DNA from: Desmodus rotundus
Lineage: Eukaryota > Chordata > Mammalia > Chiroptera > Phyllostomidae
Assembly: GCF_022682495.2 (NCBI RefSeq)
Contig: NC_071388.1
Location: 85,561,073-85,625,072, forward strand
Length of the DNA: 64,000 bases
Direction of reading: 5' to 3'
The translations under genes were made by a program, and so were the position numbers. Under the pieces are notes generated by a model. It was not told the DNA's origin. It saw nothing but the letters and a program-made list of their open reading frames with translations, and did not search any database. Every line of letters begins with the position of its first letter. Position 1 is the first letter of the stretch. Of the stretch, positions 46,895 to 59,263 are shown in pieces.

Positions 46895-46990
46895 GAAAGC
46901 CTTTGTTGTCCAGGAAGATGGAAGATTCTGAACAGCATCAAAAATTTTCACTTTTATTTGACTTGTAGCCAAAACCCCAGTGGTCAATTG
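46895..46990 (-). repeat. Unnamed sequence, copy B (uninterrupted, inverted)
   Basis: Reverse complement matches copy A across the SINE insertion point with no SINE, giving a paralogous empty site. It sits in a minus-strand open frame of 106 residues (46667-46987) that I do not recognise. Confidence 0.7.
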
Positions 46991-48219
46991 GTCAATTTTT
47001 TTTTAATGGAGCTGTTCTATTAAACCAACCAGTCAACAGTTGGTAAAATAAACCAGCAAAGACAACAAGTAATTTGACTTCAGAATTTTATTTTCCTTCT
47101 ATGAGCCTTAATATTATTTATGTGTATAGTATACTCACCCCAGAAATTAATGAAAAGCTCTGAGTAAGAACCAGGTTATGTATTTCTGCTCAAGACAAAG
47201 AATTGATAAAATCTCCTGTATTTTATTTCTAACTCCATGTCTCAAGTCAAAAAATAAAATAAAATAAAATAAAATAAAATAAAATAAAATAGATGGATAC
47301 ATAATGAGAAGGAAAGGCTATTTTCTGTCTGTGTATAATTAAGGTAAAAAATGGGCTTTTACAACAAGGAAATTCAAATCAAATCTAAATTATTGGCAGA
47401 CAAGTATATAAATATATATAAATTCTTTCTATATATAAATCCTTTCAATAAGTATGTTTAGTCATGGGTTCCAAATAACATATGCTAGTATTATAACTCA
47501 GGTAAAATGAGAAGTACCTCAATCACTTAAATCTTGGCTTCTTTCGATCATAAAGAAGGATATAAACAGTGCTATAAAGTGTGATTTCTGGAAACTACAG
47601 AGAGATTTTGGATGTGACGGTGTGGTGCAGGAAGAAACTGTCCTCTAGCTCAAAGTTCTTTCAACTAGTCTAATAATTAAATCTACATGAAAAGATTAAG
47701 AAGGGAAAATAACCAAATTTAATTACATATGTACATCTAGAAGCCCCGGATACATGAGTGAGTCCGGCGCCACATACCTGAGAGGTTCAGGGAAGGAGAG
47801 TTGACATGAAGTGTATACAGCATTCTGAGCTAAGGATGAGGTAAGGCACCTCGGAGCTTCAGAGGAGAGGACAGGACGATTAAGAAAAGCAGATGTTCAG
47901 TAATTAATAGTTGTCCTGCCTACCACACAGACAGGTCAAAAATGTTATCTCTGATCATCTCTAATTATGGGAAGGTCCCTAATTTAAGTTCTTTTACATA
48001 GTTAACGGGGTGGGAGGCAGAAGTTTCTCTTAAGTCCGAAGGGTCTCAGTTGCCTTTAGCTAAAAATAATCCACATACCCCACAGGAAAATGTTGGGGTG
48101 ACTCATTCTGGGCCTCTACAATGGTAAATGCTGAGATTTGAAGTCAAGTAGGCTCAAGTTTGATGTTTAATTCTGCCCCTTTTTGTCGGGGTGACCATAA
48201 GGAATTTTTGTTCTAAAAC
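46991..48219. other. Unassigned; (AAAAT)n at 47249-47290
   Basis: Eight or so AAAAT units at 47249-47290, then AT-rich unrecognised sequence. No gene. Confidence 0.45.
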
Positions 48220-49581
48220 AATGTGACAGAGGGGAGCCTTGCGGTCGCCAGTGCTAGGGCCATGCTTGGGCCTGGCCATGGCATGGGGGCTCTCCTGGGA
48301 GCAGGGCATCACCCTGCTCGGGAGTGCCGAAATCGTGGCCGAGTTCTTCTCATTTGGCATCAACAGCATTTTATATCAGTGTGGCATTTATCCCTCTGAA
48401 ACCTTTACTCGAGTGCAGAAAATATGGACTCACCTTGCTTGTAACTACTGATCCTGAGCTCATGAAATACCTAAATAATGTGGTGGAACAACTAAAAGAT
48501 TGGTTGTACAAGTGTTCAGTTCAGAAACTGGTGGTAGTCATCTCGAGTATTGAAAGTGGTGAGGTCCTTGAAAGATGGCAGTTTGATACTGAATGTGACA
48601 AAACTGCCAAAGACAAAGACGACAGCACACCCAGAGGGAAGTCTCAGAAAGCGATCCAAGATGAGATCCGCTCAGTGATCAGACAGATCGCAGCCACCAG
48701 GACGTTTCTGCCACTGCTGGAAGTTCCCCGTTCCTTTGATCTGCTGATCTATACAAAGATCTGGTTGGGCCTGAAAAGTGGGAAGAGTTCGGACCACAGT
48801 TCATCACCCATTCCGAGCAAGTAGGTCTGCGTTCCTTCACTACTTCCATCCGCAGAGTGACCAGCTCGGTGGCCTACAGAATCCCCGTCCCCCACTGAAG
48901 GTGGGCGGAGGACAAGAACGGGATTCTCAGACGTGTTTCCTTGAAACCAAGCCAGCTATAGTTTGTGGTGTATTTCATTGATTGGTTTTTAGATGAGAAA
49001 AACTTACCATTTTACTGAACTGTGCATAATTGTTCCATTTTTTGGTACCTGTTTGACTTCCCAGAGTAGACATAATTTTTTGCATATTGTTCAAAAGGGA
49101 GCCACTGATGATATCGGCTCTGCCAGGTCCTTTCCTTTGAAGGTGGTGACTAGACGGGAAGACTTTTGCTGTGAAGCTGAATGCCTTTTTAATCATACCT
49201 TCTGGTTAAGTAGCTTGGGTCAGAATAAAGGTTAACATCAATCAAACACAGCAGAAGAAGTCCGATGATTCAGAATTTCTATTTAGGTCCTAAAGTAACT
49301 GATAAGCCCCAACAACAAAATACTGCTATTAGGTCCTTTTGCCATTTATTTCATTTGTACAGTTTCCATATTGAAAAAAACCTGTAATTATTTGATTTAG
49401 TGTATATAATTTACACTTACAAAGCCATTGCTATTTCTCTTGTTTAAATTTTGGTGATAGAGAATTCTTAAAAATGTCTTTTTGTGTTTTATAAAACCCA
49501 GCTTTAAATGACAATGATAAAGTTAAATGTGTGTGTTTAAAAAATAAATAAAATAAAATAAAATAAAATAATGTGACAGAG
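48220..49581 (+). pseudogene. MAD2L1P: Processed pseudogene of MAD2L1 (mitotic checkpoint protein MAD2)
   Basis: An intronless copy of MAD2L1 mRNA. The parent encodes a HORMA-domain protein of about 205 residues that inhibits CDC20-APC/C at unattached kinetochores. The start codon lies at 48278 and the stop at 48896-48898. Conserved stretches read 'EQGIT', 'SAEIVAEFFSFGINSILYQ', 'YLNNVVEQLKDWLYKCSVQK', 'ESGEVLERWQFD' and 'SQKAIQDEIRSVIRQI'. Damage: one extra A in an A run at about 48420 shifts the frame, and four bases lost at about 48756 bring back the first frame for the C-terminal safety-belt region. It continues with a 3' UTR and an A-rich (AAAAT)n tail at about 49540-49569. The exact 12-base duplication aatgtgacagag flanks it (48220-48231 and 49570-49581). 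No introns, tail and duplication together prove L1-mediated retroposition. The 5' leader of about 45 bases suggests a nearly full-length transcript. Confidence 0.96.
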
Positions 49582-51799
49582 ACTGAGTAGATGTTTCCTA
49601 AACCAACTTCCCATTTCTGGGCCAATGGCTAAACTACGCCTCCCAGCAGCTGTGCATCTTGAGGACCGTGTGACCTGTCTCTCCAATGGAATGTAAGTAA
49701 AAGCGATGTGTTCCATTCAGTCCAAGGCAGTTTCTTTCTGTTACAATTCACGTACTACAACCAGTTTCTTTGCTTCCAATGTCATGTCACAATTATTTTC
49801 CTAAAGAATGTACTATTCAATGTAATATTTAAATCTTTAAAAATTTAAAATGGCCTCCAGTGTTCTTATAGTTACACTGCGAGACTAATGAGATTGAAAT
49901 GGTTAAAATTTCCACTGGGCAAAAAAGTGAAAAAGGAATAAATCCTAAACCAAATGGGGCACAGGGACAGCAGTGTAAACCAGGACTTCTCTGGGCAAAC
50001 CAGAACAATACGTACAACCTAACTGGAAAACCAGCAAGAGAGAGAAACAGATACTGGTTTCCTGCACTGATGTCGACCCTCCTCAGAACTGGAAGATTCC
50101 ACGTTTCTAGTGATGAAACATTAGGAGCAAAAGGCAGGGGGCATAAATTATGAGAAAGCAAATGATAAGTTCACATCAAACCACTGTTGATATGGGATGT
50201 ACGCTGTCTCCCATCTGCGGGCCACCCTTATTTTACACCTTAAGAAATGAGTAAATTTCCTGTTTCTAGCATTGTGCATCCATTTATCTCCTGAGGAAGA
50301 CAAAGCTGCTAAATAAGATTCCATCCAAATAGGGGGAAAACATGCATCTGAGAAGTGCATTTCCACCCGCCCCACAAAATAACAAGAGATGTGTTTTGGA
50401 GGAGACTTGTCCTAGCACTGAATTCACTCCTTTTGACTCAAAGCTTCCCCGGGAGGAAACATATGGCCACATTCGGGAACCAGTTGCAAGTTAAAGAAAA
50501 AGACATTTAGTGACAAGTACCATTTCTTTAACCTTTCTGGGGGGAAAAAAATCCAAGTGGAATGCGGTTCTTCCAGTTGAGGTTCAAGAGTCATCTCATC
50601 TGTCACAGGCTCAGTCCCTCCCTGACGTTAGCAGGACACGCTCACCAGTGCTCTGGAGATGGACACCCACACTGCCTACAGTGGCTGCTTAGCTTCACGG
50701 AGCCAAGTCAGAGAGAAAAGGGTAGGTTCCAATTATCCACTGAAGTGATCTTAAAGATTTCCTATTTTACAGAATTTCCATTTTCTCAATATGCAATCAG
50801 AGCTGAGATGATTTTTCTCAATAACCACAAGAGGGAGTATTCTTACTTCTTTGTCACAGTCCGTCTCTGACACAGAACAGATACCATCCTTCTGCTCGTC
50901 TAAAAACGATGAGGCATATTATTAAACACTAGGCAAGCTTCTTTTTTCCTCATCTACCATCCAAGTGATTATCTGCTGTCTTTCATTGATTTGTGTTCAT
51001 TATGCCCTGGATATTTTCTTGTCCCCTCATGATAAAGGAGAAAGCAGGCAGTTTTTCATGCTGGTTCTTTCTCTTGTGTTTATTATCTTAGGATTGTGAA
51101 AAAAAAATTTCTCCCTCAAATTGTGTTCAGCAAGTATAAGATAGCAGTGGGCAATTCTCCCTAACTATGAATAAACCAATCAGTTATCTAAAAATAATGA
51201 TACCTCTGCTTTGAGCTCCCCTCTTCCCCAGTCCCTAAAAGGATAAAAGCAAACCACAAACATGATTCTGCTAATTACAATATCATCACACATCTGCCTA
51301 TAACATAAAGAGATGATAACTAATACTTTCTTCAATGACCCTAGTGTAGTGAAAATCAAAAAGTATAGGTCTCATGTAAGAAATTAACACCAACTGCTAA
51401 AATCAGCAACCCAACACACACACACACATGCACACACACTTACACACACACACACACCCCCCGCTTATTTCTCACTCAAGTCGCTGTTTGATAGGAGTTA
51501 GATGACTGGCCTGGGCTGCTCTCTTCCAAGCAACAATTCAAGGATTCAAGTTCTTTCCATTGCATGACTCCCATCATCTTTCCACTGAGTTCTCTTTTGG
51601 CTGATGAGCAAAGAGTGGGGTAATTTTAGGGGTCAGAGCTGAAAGTTATATACTTTACCTCTGTCCCCTAGCCACTGTCTCAAGCTCAGTCATACAGCCA
51701 ATTAAACTGCAATGGAATTTGGAAAGTGAGCCTTCCTTATGCCTGGAAAGAGGATACAGGTTTACTGAACCTCTAGATCAGGGTTTTTGTTGTTGTTGA
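49582..51799. other. Unassigned; (CA)n at 51413-51459
   Basis: No gene recognised. 49590-49720 resembles an old LTR or DNA element that I cannot name; the MAD2L1 retrocopy inserted beside it. The CA repeat is interrupted by short ATG and TTA breaks. Confidence 0.4.
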
Positions 51800-52648
51800 T
51801 GTTTTAACATGGGGCTCATGGTGAGACAGGACCGTTAGAAGCTGGGAAAATTCCTGGGCAAGTGGAATAGGGAAACTGAGAAGACAGCTGGACGCAATGG
51901 CTGAGTAATCTACAACCAGGTGCAGATAGATGGTCACGGGGGCTGGAAGGCTCCCAGTGCCTGGCAGGGGCAAAACTGGGAAAACAAGGACCTCGCCCCC
52001 AGGATACCTTCTTCTCCCCTAGCCTTTCCTCCCTGATGATAACATCTAAGATATAACATAGAGGCCACAGTTATATTTCAGCTCCAGGCCCAGAAAAGCA
52101 GCAAAACCAGGTGGGCAATGGCCAGAACCAACTGCAATGACTAAAAATCCCTCTGCCCTATTACTGACCAATCACAGCTGGAGAACTGATGAATATTCTA
52201 CTGAAACCCTCCCCTGAGACTTCCCCTAAGATTCCCGCCTGCAAGAGAGAGAAGAGAGCCTCAAGAAAAAGGGCCCAGTGCACATGCTCTCCTTCTGGGG
52301 AGTAGCCCTCACCATTCCCTTCGTCTTCCCCCACTTCTTTCTTCACAGGCACATGTCTCCTAAACTCTCAGGCAATGTGCAGCTTGTCCCAGGCTAATCC
52401 CCGGAACCTGTCCCCAAAGCCCCCTTTTCTGTGACTTTCCCGTGACATAAGGCAGCCCAGCCTAGGCTCTCCTGTTGCTTCTTCTGTGCTAAGCCCTTCC
52501 TTGTTTCACCATCCCCAGCTATAATAAATGGATCCTCATAGGTACCTGGACTCTTGTTGTGAAATCTTTCCTACACGTAGTCACGAACCCACACGCTACA
52601 GCTGTCCCTAGGCAGACCCACTCAGGGCCAGGCCCCTGTCTGGTAACA
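51800..52648 (+). mobile_element. Probable ERV1-type solo LTR
   Basis: Starts about tgttttaaca and ends ctggtaaca, giving TG...CA ends. A CCAAT box lies at 52168-52172 and a polyadenylation signal (aataaa) at 52523-52528, followed by a U5-like T-rich part 'gactcttgttgtgaaatc'. No TATA box is obvious. The four bases on each side do not match, so the start is uncertain. No internal viral region follows. Confidence 0.6.
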
Positions 52649-53762
52649 GTGGGTTGCCAAAAACAGTGGGTTAGCCTGGATGAAAAATGAATTCCATCCT
52701 ATCCAACAAGTGAAACATAGCACATCCTTCAATTATAAATGTAGGTGTAACAGATGTTTGTGATGTCCAAAGCCACATCCCACTCAGTCCGTCCATCTTA
52801 TTGCAGTTCAGCTGAGGTAAATAATTCCACGCATGTTGTCAGTGCCTCTCCCCAAATATGGCATCTCTCTGCTTTTCTGCCTCAGGGCTTTTTCTGAAGT
52901 CTTGGAAGTCGATCAGGAGATGCTTAGTAAACATAAAAAGTATTAACAACCAAGGGCACAACCTTCAGACAGTGTTGTACAGTCGTTTTTATGTAAATCG
53001 ACTAGCCTCATATTCTTCAGCAAAACGATTCTAAATATTCTACAAGATTCTTTCAGAATGCACGAGTGGAATTAAGTACCAATTGTTCTCAGCAACAGCC
53101 TGCAAAATAATATACCATTTGTTGGCTTTTCTTCCTTTCCTGTCTCATTCTCTCCACTCTCACTTCTGTTTCCTAGGATTATCTCCTAAATAAACAACCT
53201 GCACTGAGTCATTGTCTCAGGCTCTGCTTTCATGAAAACCTAATTTAAGAGTTGGAATGGGTAGAGGTTCTAGAAAACAGCCCCTCAGGATAGGAGTTTG
53301 AAACTGGATTACCCAGCAAATAGCAACCACTGCCTGGGGCTGTGTGGGAAGGAGGTCAGCTCCTACCTTGCTGGGGCACTACAGTAACTAATACTCCCAT
53401 CAAAGGCACATTGGAACGAGTGCAGGTAACAAGCAAAATGCCAGTGTATGCCATATCTCTAGTACTCAAATGGTATTGAGGCAAATGTAATTAAAAGAAT
53501 GGAAAGAATTGTTGGATGAATTTTTTTAATGCCTTAGAAACCTTGAAGAAGAGCTCTTTTTTTATTTACAGTCTCTTCAAGGTGTTGGGCTTTCGTTAGC
53601 ACTTTACTTGAGATTCCAAAGCTATTGCTACAGGTTTTAGGTTTTATGTTAACAGCAGCATCCTCCAGGGGCACTTCCTGATACCAAATCCCAAAATCTA
53701 TTTCACTTAATCTATTTCTCAATAAATATGATCCTAAATATAAAGGCTTAAACAACAACACA
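52649..53762. other. Unassigned; short tandem duplication at 52645-52676
   Basis: aacagtgggttgcc (52645-52658) recurs as aacagtgggttagcc (52662-52676) across the LTR edge. The rest is unrecognised; no gene. Confidence 0.4.
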
Positions 53763-55685
53763 GGACTTTTGGCCAAGATGGAGGTGTAGGTAGATATACT
53801 TTGCCTCCTCGTACAACCAAAGGAAGGACAACAACAAATTTAAAAACAAAAATTAACAGAATTGCCAGAAAATTCAACAGTATGGAAATGTGACAATCAA
53901 GAGGTTAAAGAAGAAACATTCATTCAGACTGGTAGGAGGGGTGGAGATGGGCAGCCGGGGCAGAGAGGACCAGGTGGTGACAGGAAGACCAAGTGGTCCC
54001 ACATTTGTGTGCAGATAAATCGGGAGAAACAGCTGGGGAGCAAGATAGACCCCACAACCCAGGTTTCCAGCATGAGGAAATAAAGCCTCAAAACCTCTGA
54101 CTGTAAAAATCTGTGGGGGTTGTGGCCGCAGAAGATACTCCCAGCCTCACAGAAGAGTTCCTTGGAGACACCCACAGGGTCATAGAATGTACACAAACCC
54201 ACCAACCCAGAAATCAGCACCAGAAGGGCCAAATTTGTTCGTGGGGAGTGGCGGAAGTGACTGAAAGCCTGCCAAGGGCTAAACACACAGCATTGTTCCC
54301 TCTCAGACCTCTCCCCCTCATACAGTGCCAAAAGGTATCCACAGTGGGTTGCCCCACCCTGACAAATACCTAAGGCTCTGCCCCTTACAATGTAATAGGT
54401 GTGCCAAGACCAAAAAAATATATGGCCCAAATGAAAGAACACATCAAAGCTCCAAAAATAGAACTAAGCAATGAAGAGATAGCCAACCTATCATATGCAC
54501 AGTTCAAAACACTGGTAATCAGGATGCTCACAGAAACAGTTGAGTATGGTGTCAAAATAGAGGAAAAAGTGAAGGCTATGCAAAGTAAAATAAAGAAAAA
54601 TATACAGGGAACCAACAGTGAAGGGAAGGAAATAAGGATTCAAATCAATGATTTAGAATAAAAGAAAGAAAGAAACATTCAACCAGAAAAGAATGAAGAA
54701 ACAAGAATTGAAAAAAATGAGGAGAGGCTTAGGAACCTTTGGGACAACTCTAAATGTTCTAACATTCAAATAATGGGGGTGCCAAAAGGAGAAGAGGAAG
54801 AGCAAGAAATTGAAAACTTATTTGAACAAATAATGAAGGAGAACATCCCCAATCTGGCAAAGGAAATAGACTTCCAGGAAATCCAGGAAGCTCAGAGAGC
54901 CCCAAATAAGTTGGACCCAAGGAAGCACACACCAAGGCACATCATAATTACATTACCCAAGATTAAACAGAAGGAGAGAATCTTAAAAGCAGCATGAGAA
55001 AAGGAGACAGTTACCTACCAAGGAGTTCACATAAGACTGTCAGCTGATTTCTGAAAAGAAACCTTGCAGGTAAAAAGGGTCTGGAAAGAAGAATTAGAAG
55101 TCACGAAAGGCAAGGACCTACATCCAATATTACTGTATCCAGCAAAGCTATCATTTGGAATGGAAAGGCAGACAAAGTGCTCCTCAGATAAGGTCAAGTT
55201 AAAGGAGGTCATCATCACCAAGCCCTTATTATATGAAATGTTAAAGGGAATTATCTAAGAAAAAGAAGATCAAAAACTATGAGCTGTAAAATGACAACAA
55301 ACTCACAACTGTCAACAACTGAACCTAAAAAAACAAAACAAAACAAAACAAAAAAAACACTAAGCAAACAACTAGAACAGGAACAGAATCACAGAACTGG
55401 AGATCACATGGAGGGTTATCAGCTGGACGGGGGTGGGGGAAGTGGAGAGAATGGGGAAAAAGGTACAGGGAATAAGAAGCATAAATGGTAGGTATAAAAC
55501 AGACACGGGAGGTTAAGAATAGTATGGGAAATGGAGAAGCCACAGAATTTATATGTATGACCCATGGACATGAACTAAGTGGGGGAATGCTGGTGAGAGT
55601 AGGGGTAAAAAGCAGAGAGGAATAAAGGGAAGAAAAAAAATGGGACAACTCCAACAGCATAATCAAATAAATATACTTTTTTTAA
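53763..55685 (+). mobile_element. HAL1 (half-L1) retrotransposon, nearly full length
   Basis: An L1 relative that has ORF1 but no ORF2. The 5' end is ggacttttggccaagatgg, with the YY1-type box ccaagatgg at 53773-53781 that marks the true start of L1 5' UTRs. A 5' UTR of about 650 bases precedes ORF1 (54422-55258). After the ORF1 stop the sequence passes straight into a 3' UTR with a G-rich purine tract (about 55428-55470), ending in an A-rich tail with caaataaata near 55667. No endonuclease or reverse transcriptase sequence follows, so mobilisation must have depended on L1 ORF2 protein in trans. Flanks aacaacaaca and aacaacagcaac may be a worn duplication. Confidence 0.8.
54422..55258 (+). 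pseudogene. HAL1 ORF1 (L1-type RNA-binding protein), three in-frame stops
   Basis: One continuous frame of 278 codons before its terminal stop. It starts at the ATG at 54422 (reads MAQMKEHIK); the frame itself opens further 5'. Stops at 54659-54661 (taa), 54995-54997 (tga) and 55052-55054 (tga) break it, yet there is no frameshift in 837 bases. Order: a lysine- and glutamate-rich coiled-coil N-terminal half, the central RRM-like segment (around 'NIQIMGVPKGEEEEQEIENL'), then the C-terminal domain with the conserved 'IRLSADF' and 'LLYPAKLSF' patterns. In L1 this protein trimerises and binds its RNA in the cytoplasm. Both tga stops fit single C-to-T changes at CGA codons. Not functional as it stands. 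Confidence 0.85.
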
Positions 55686-55734
55686 ATAAGAAAGAACAAC
55701 AGCAACATATATGTTGCTTAAAAATCAATTCTTT

Positions 55735-55930
55735 GGGCAGGGCTCAGTTGGAGCAGTTCATCTGTGCTCCACTCAGCTTTGACTGGGGCAACTCGAAGGC
55801 CAGCAACTGGAATCATCTGAAGTCTTGCTGTCTCAGGTGTGTGGTGGCCACTGCTGGAGATCTCCTGGAGCCTTGGATGTGGATATCAGTTAAAACAGTG
55901 CTCTCTCCACGTGGCTGATTTCCACAAGGG
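55735..55930. repeat. Possible LTR-derived fragment
   Basis: 'tgactggggcaactcgaagg' and 'ctctccacgtggctgat' resemble the inner part of a MaLR-like LTR in antisense. Short and uncertain. Confidence 0.3.
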
Positions 55931-56369
55931 AGTTTTTCAAGAGAAAGAGAATCATAAGGACGCTGAATTGCTTTTCCTAGAACAATCTTGGCAGTGACCC
56001 AGCATCACTTTTCAATGTATTCTGTTTGACTGATGCAAATCACTAATATAGCACTAGACACTATTCAAGGGGATGGTGATTAAAGTGAGACTTTTGATGG
56101 GAAGAACATTACAAAATTGTGGGTAGGTTTAAAAACTACAACATTCACCACATAGTTCACATAAAACTAACTTATAATTTCTCCTATTTCCATTAATCTG
56201 ACTACCAGCTTACATTAATTCAACTCTTAATAATAATACTTTGTTGACAATATAAAATTTGGGGCAAATACAAGACTCAGCAAGATATAAGGGATTTTCC
56301 ATGAATCTTTTGACCAGCATTATGTTTTAGAAACTTTAAATGTCTTTTAAAAAAACCCTTCCTGGACAA
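55931..56369. other. Unassigned non-coding sequence
   Basis: AT-rich and unrecognised. Confidence 0.4.
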
Positions 56370-59240
56370 ACTCAATAGGAGAATGCACATGACAGAAAAA
56401 AAGACCTTTTGGAGAATGCTAAAAGGCCTAATATTTGTGTAATCAGAGTTCCAGAAGGAAAGGGAACAAAAGGGTGGTGAAGAAAAAGTAATACCTGAAG
56501 TATCTTGCTTTCAATGAAAGTCATAAATTTATAAATTAAAAATAAAGTTAAGTAAACCCCAACAAAATAAACATGAGGGAGTTCATGCCAAGACACATAA
56601 TAATGAAATTTTTGAAAATGAAAGACAAAAAAAATATTAAAAATTGAGAGAGAATTATATATTAACTAAAGGGAAACAATGATTCAAATGGTGTTTCTCA
56701 TCTGAAATCCAGGAGACCAGAAGGAATCAGTTCAATATTTTCAAGAGCAAAAATTTTCTTAAGATATACAGATAAAATAAATGCTTTATCAAAGAAACTT
56801 ATTGCCAGAAAACTTTCTTTAAAACAATTGTTAAAGGATATTTTTTGAACTAAAGGGAAATGATACCAAAGGAATACTTCTAATATCAGGATTGAAGGGG
56901 AAGCCACAGAAATGGCTCAAATACATTTAATAGATAAAAACAGAAATTATTATAGTTTCAAATAATTTTTCATGTACATTGATGTAATATGTGGGGCTAC
57001 TGCAACATAAATAGGGGAGAATAAAAGGACCTATAGGGAGGTAAGTTTTCTACAGTCTAATTGATGTGGTAAAATATTGATTTGAAATAAACTTTGAAAA
57101 ATTAAGTATGTGTATTAAAACTCTTAAGTTCCACATACACTACTAAAAAAGAGAGTCAAACACAATAGATAATTAAAATTAAATACTAAAAATGTTCACA
57201 TAATCCAAAGGAAGATTATTAGTAAGAGGGGAAGGTCAGTAAAGGGGAAACAGAAAGACAAAAATGGAGGGGAGAAAACAGAAAACAAATAATAAAATGG
57301 TAGACTTAAATCCAAAACTATGAAAAATTATATTAAACGTGAATGGTCTAAACACAGAAGTTAGAAGACATGGGTTGTCAGAAAGAATTTAAAAAGAAAA
57401 ATTGGGTAGGTTAAAGGTAAAATGATGGGAAAAGATACACCAAACAAACATTAATCAAAGGAAAGTTAAAGTGATAAAGAGGGCTATTACATCTTAATCA
57501 AAGGGTCAATCCAACAAGGGATCAAAACAATCCTAAATGAACAATAAATCATTCAAAATACATGAAGTAAATTGAAAAATGGAAAGAGAAATAAATTCAC
57601 AATTACATTTGGCAACCTCGATGTCTCTCAGTATTTAACAGAACAAGCCAACAAAAATTATGAAGTATATAGAAGAACTAAACAATGAAGAAATAACATC
57701 AATTCTACAGTCTTTTCGTAAAAATAGAAGAGCTGAAAACAGTACACAAATCTGTTTTGGAAACCAACATTCCTCAAATAACAAAACCATACAGAGAGGT
57801 ATCATACTACCTGATGTCAAACTGTACTACAAGGCTTCATAATCAAAACAGCATGGTACTGGCATAAAAATAGGCATACAGATCAACAGAACAGAATAGA
57901 AAGCCCTGAAATAAACCCACACCTATATAGGCAATTAATATTTCACAAAAGAGGCAAGAACATACAATAGGGTAAACACAGTCTATTCAATAAGTGATGT
58001 TGGGAAAATTAAACAGATACATGCAGAAATAAAACTAGATCACTATGTTACGCCATATACAAAAATAAAGTAAAAAATGTAAGGCTCGAAATCATAAACA
58101 TCCTAGAAGAAAACTTAGGCAGTAAAATCTCTGACATTTCTTTTAGCAATATTTTTTTTCTGATATAGTTCCTTGGGTAAGAGAAAGAAGAAAAGCATAA
58201 AAATGGGTCTACATCAAACTAAAAATATTTTGCATAGCTAAGGAAACCATCAATAAAGTAAAAACACAACCTACAGAATGGAAGAAGATACGTACCAATG
58301 GTACACCCAATTAAAGATTAATATCCAAAATTTATAAAGAATTCATACAACTCAACACCAAAAAACCAAACAATCCAATTGAAAAATGGGCAGAGGACCC
58401 AAATAGACATTTCTCCAAAGTGGACATAGAGATGGCCAATCGTCAAATGAAAAGATGCTCAATGTCACTAATCATCAGAGAAATGCAAATTAAAACCACA
58501 ATGGGATATCACCTCACACCTGTCAGAATAGCTATCATCAATAAAACAACAAACAGCAAGTGTTGAGGAGGATGTGGATAAAAGAAAACCCTTGTGCAGT
58601 GTTGGTTGGAATGCAGATTGGTGCAACCGCTGTGGGAAAAAGATAGTATGGAGGTTCCTCAAAAAATTAAAAATGGAACTGCCTTATGACGCAGCAATTT
58701 CGCTTCTGGGTGTATATCCAAAGAAACACAATACACTAATTAAAAATATATATACACACACACACACACATACACACACACATATATACATACACATACC
58801 TGTATGTTCCTTGCAGCATTATTTACAATAGCCCAGCTATGGAATCAACACAAGTGACCGTCAATAGATGAATGGATAAAAAAGTGGTGGTACGTATTTA
58901 CAATACAATATACAATACAAATACAGCCATAAAAAAGAATAAAATCTTACCTTTTGGAACAGCATGAATGGACCTAGAGAGTATTATGCTAAGTGAAATA
59001 AGTCAATCAGAAAAAGTCAAATACCATGATTTCACTTATATGTGGAATCTAAAGAACAAAGAATAATGAATGAAATTGAAAGACACAGATACAGAGAACA
59101 GACTGATGGGAGCCAGGGGTGGGGGATTAGGTGAAAAAGGTGAAGGAATTAAGGAGTACAAAGCGGTAGTTACAGAATAGTCACGAGGATGTGAAGTGCT
59201 GCAGAGAGAAGGAGCGTAGTCAGTACTATTGCAAGAACTA
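56370..59240 (+). mobile_element. L1 element, decayed, internally deleted
   Basis: Runs in order on the plus strand: ORF1-like text at about 56370-56950 ('catctgaaatccaggagacc'), ORF2 endonuclease side at about 57300-57650 ('gtgaatggtctaaacac', 'caatcctaaatgaac'), then at about 57760 a jump to the RT/C-terminal part ('aaaacagcatggtactggc', 'gaaaaatgggcagaggac', 'agatgctcaatgtcacta', 'gcagcattatttacaatagc') and the 3' UTR start to about 59240. The middle of ORF2 is missing. Frames are broken; the longest C-terminal remnant at 58574-58831 keeps '[19 protein letters not shown]'. A TA/CA microsatellite lies within it. Confidence 0.8.
58746..58800. repeat. (TA/CA)n microsatellite inside L1
   Basis: Alternating tatata and cacaca runs replace a short piece of the ORF2 3' end. 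Confidence 0.9.
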
Positions 59241-59263
59241 TGTATGGTATCAGGTGGGTATGG

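Noticed and set aside
53924..54442. A 172-residue minus-strand open frame
   Set aside because: It lies antisense to the HAL1 5' UTR and has no recognisable domain.
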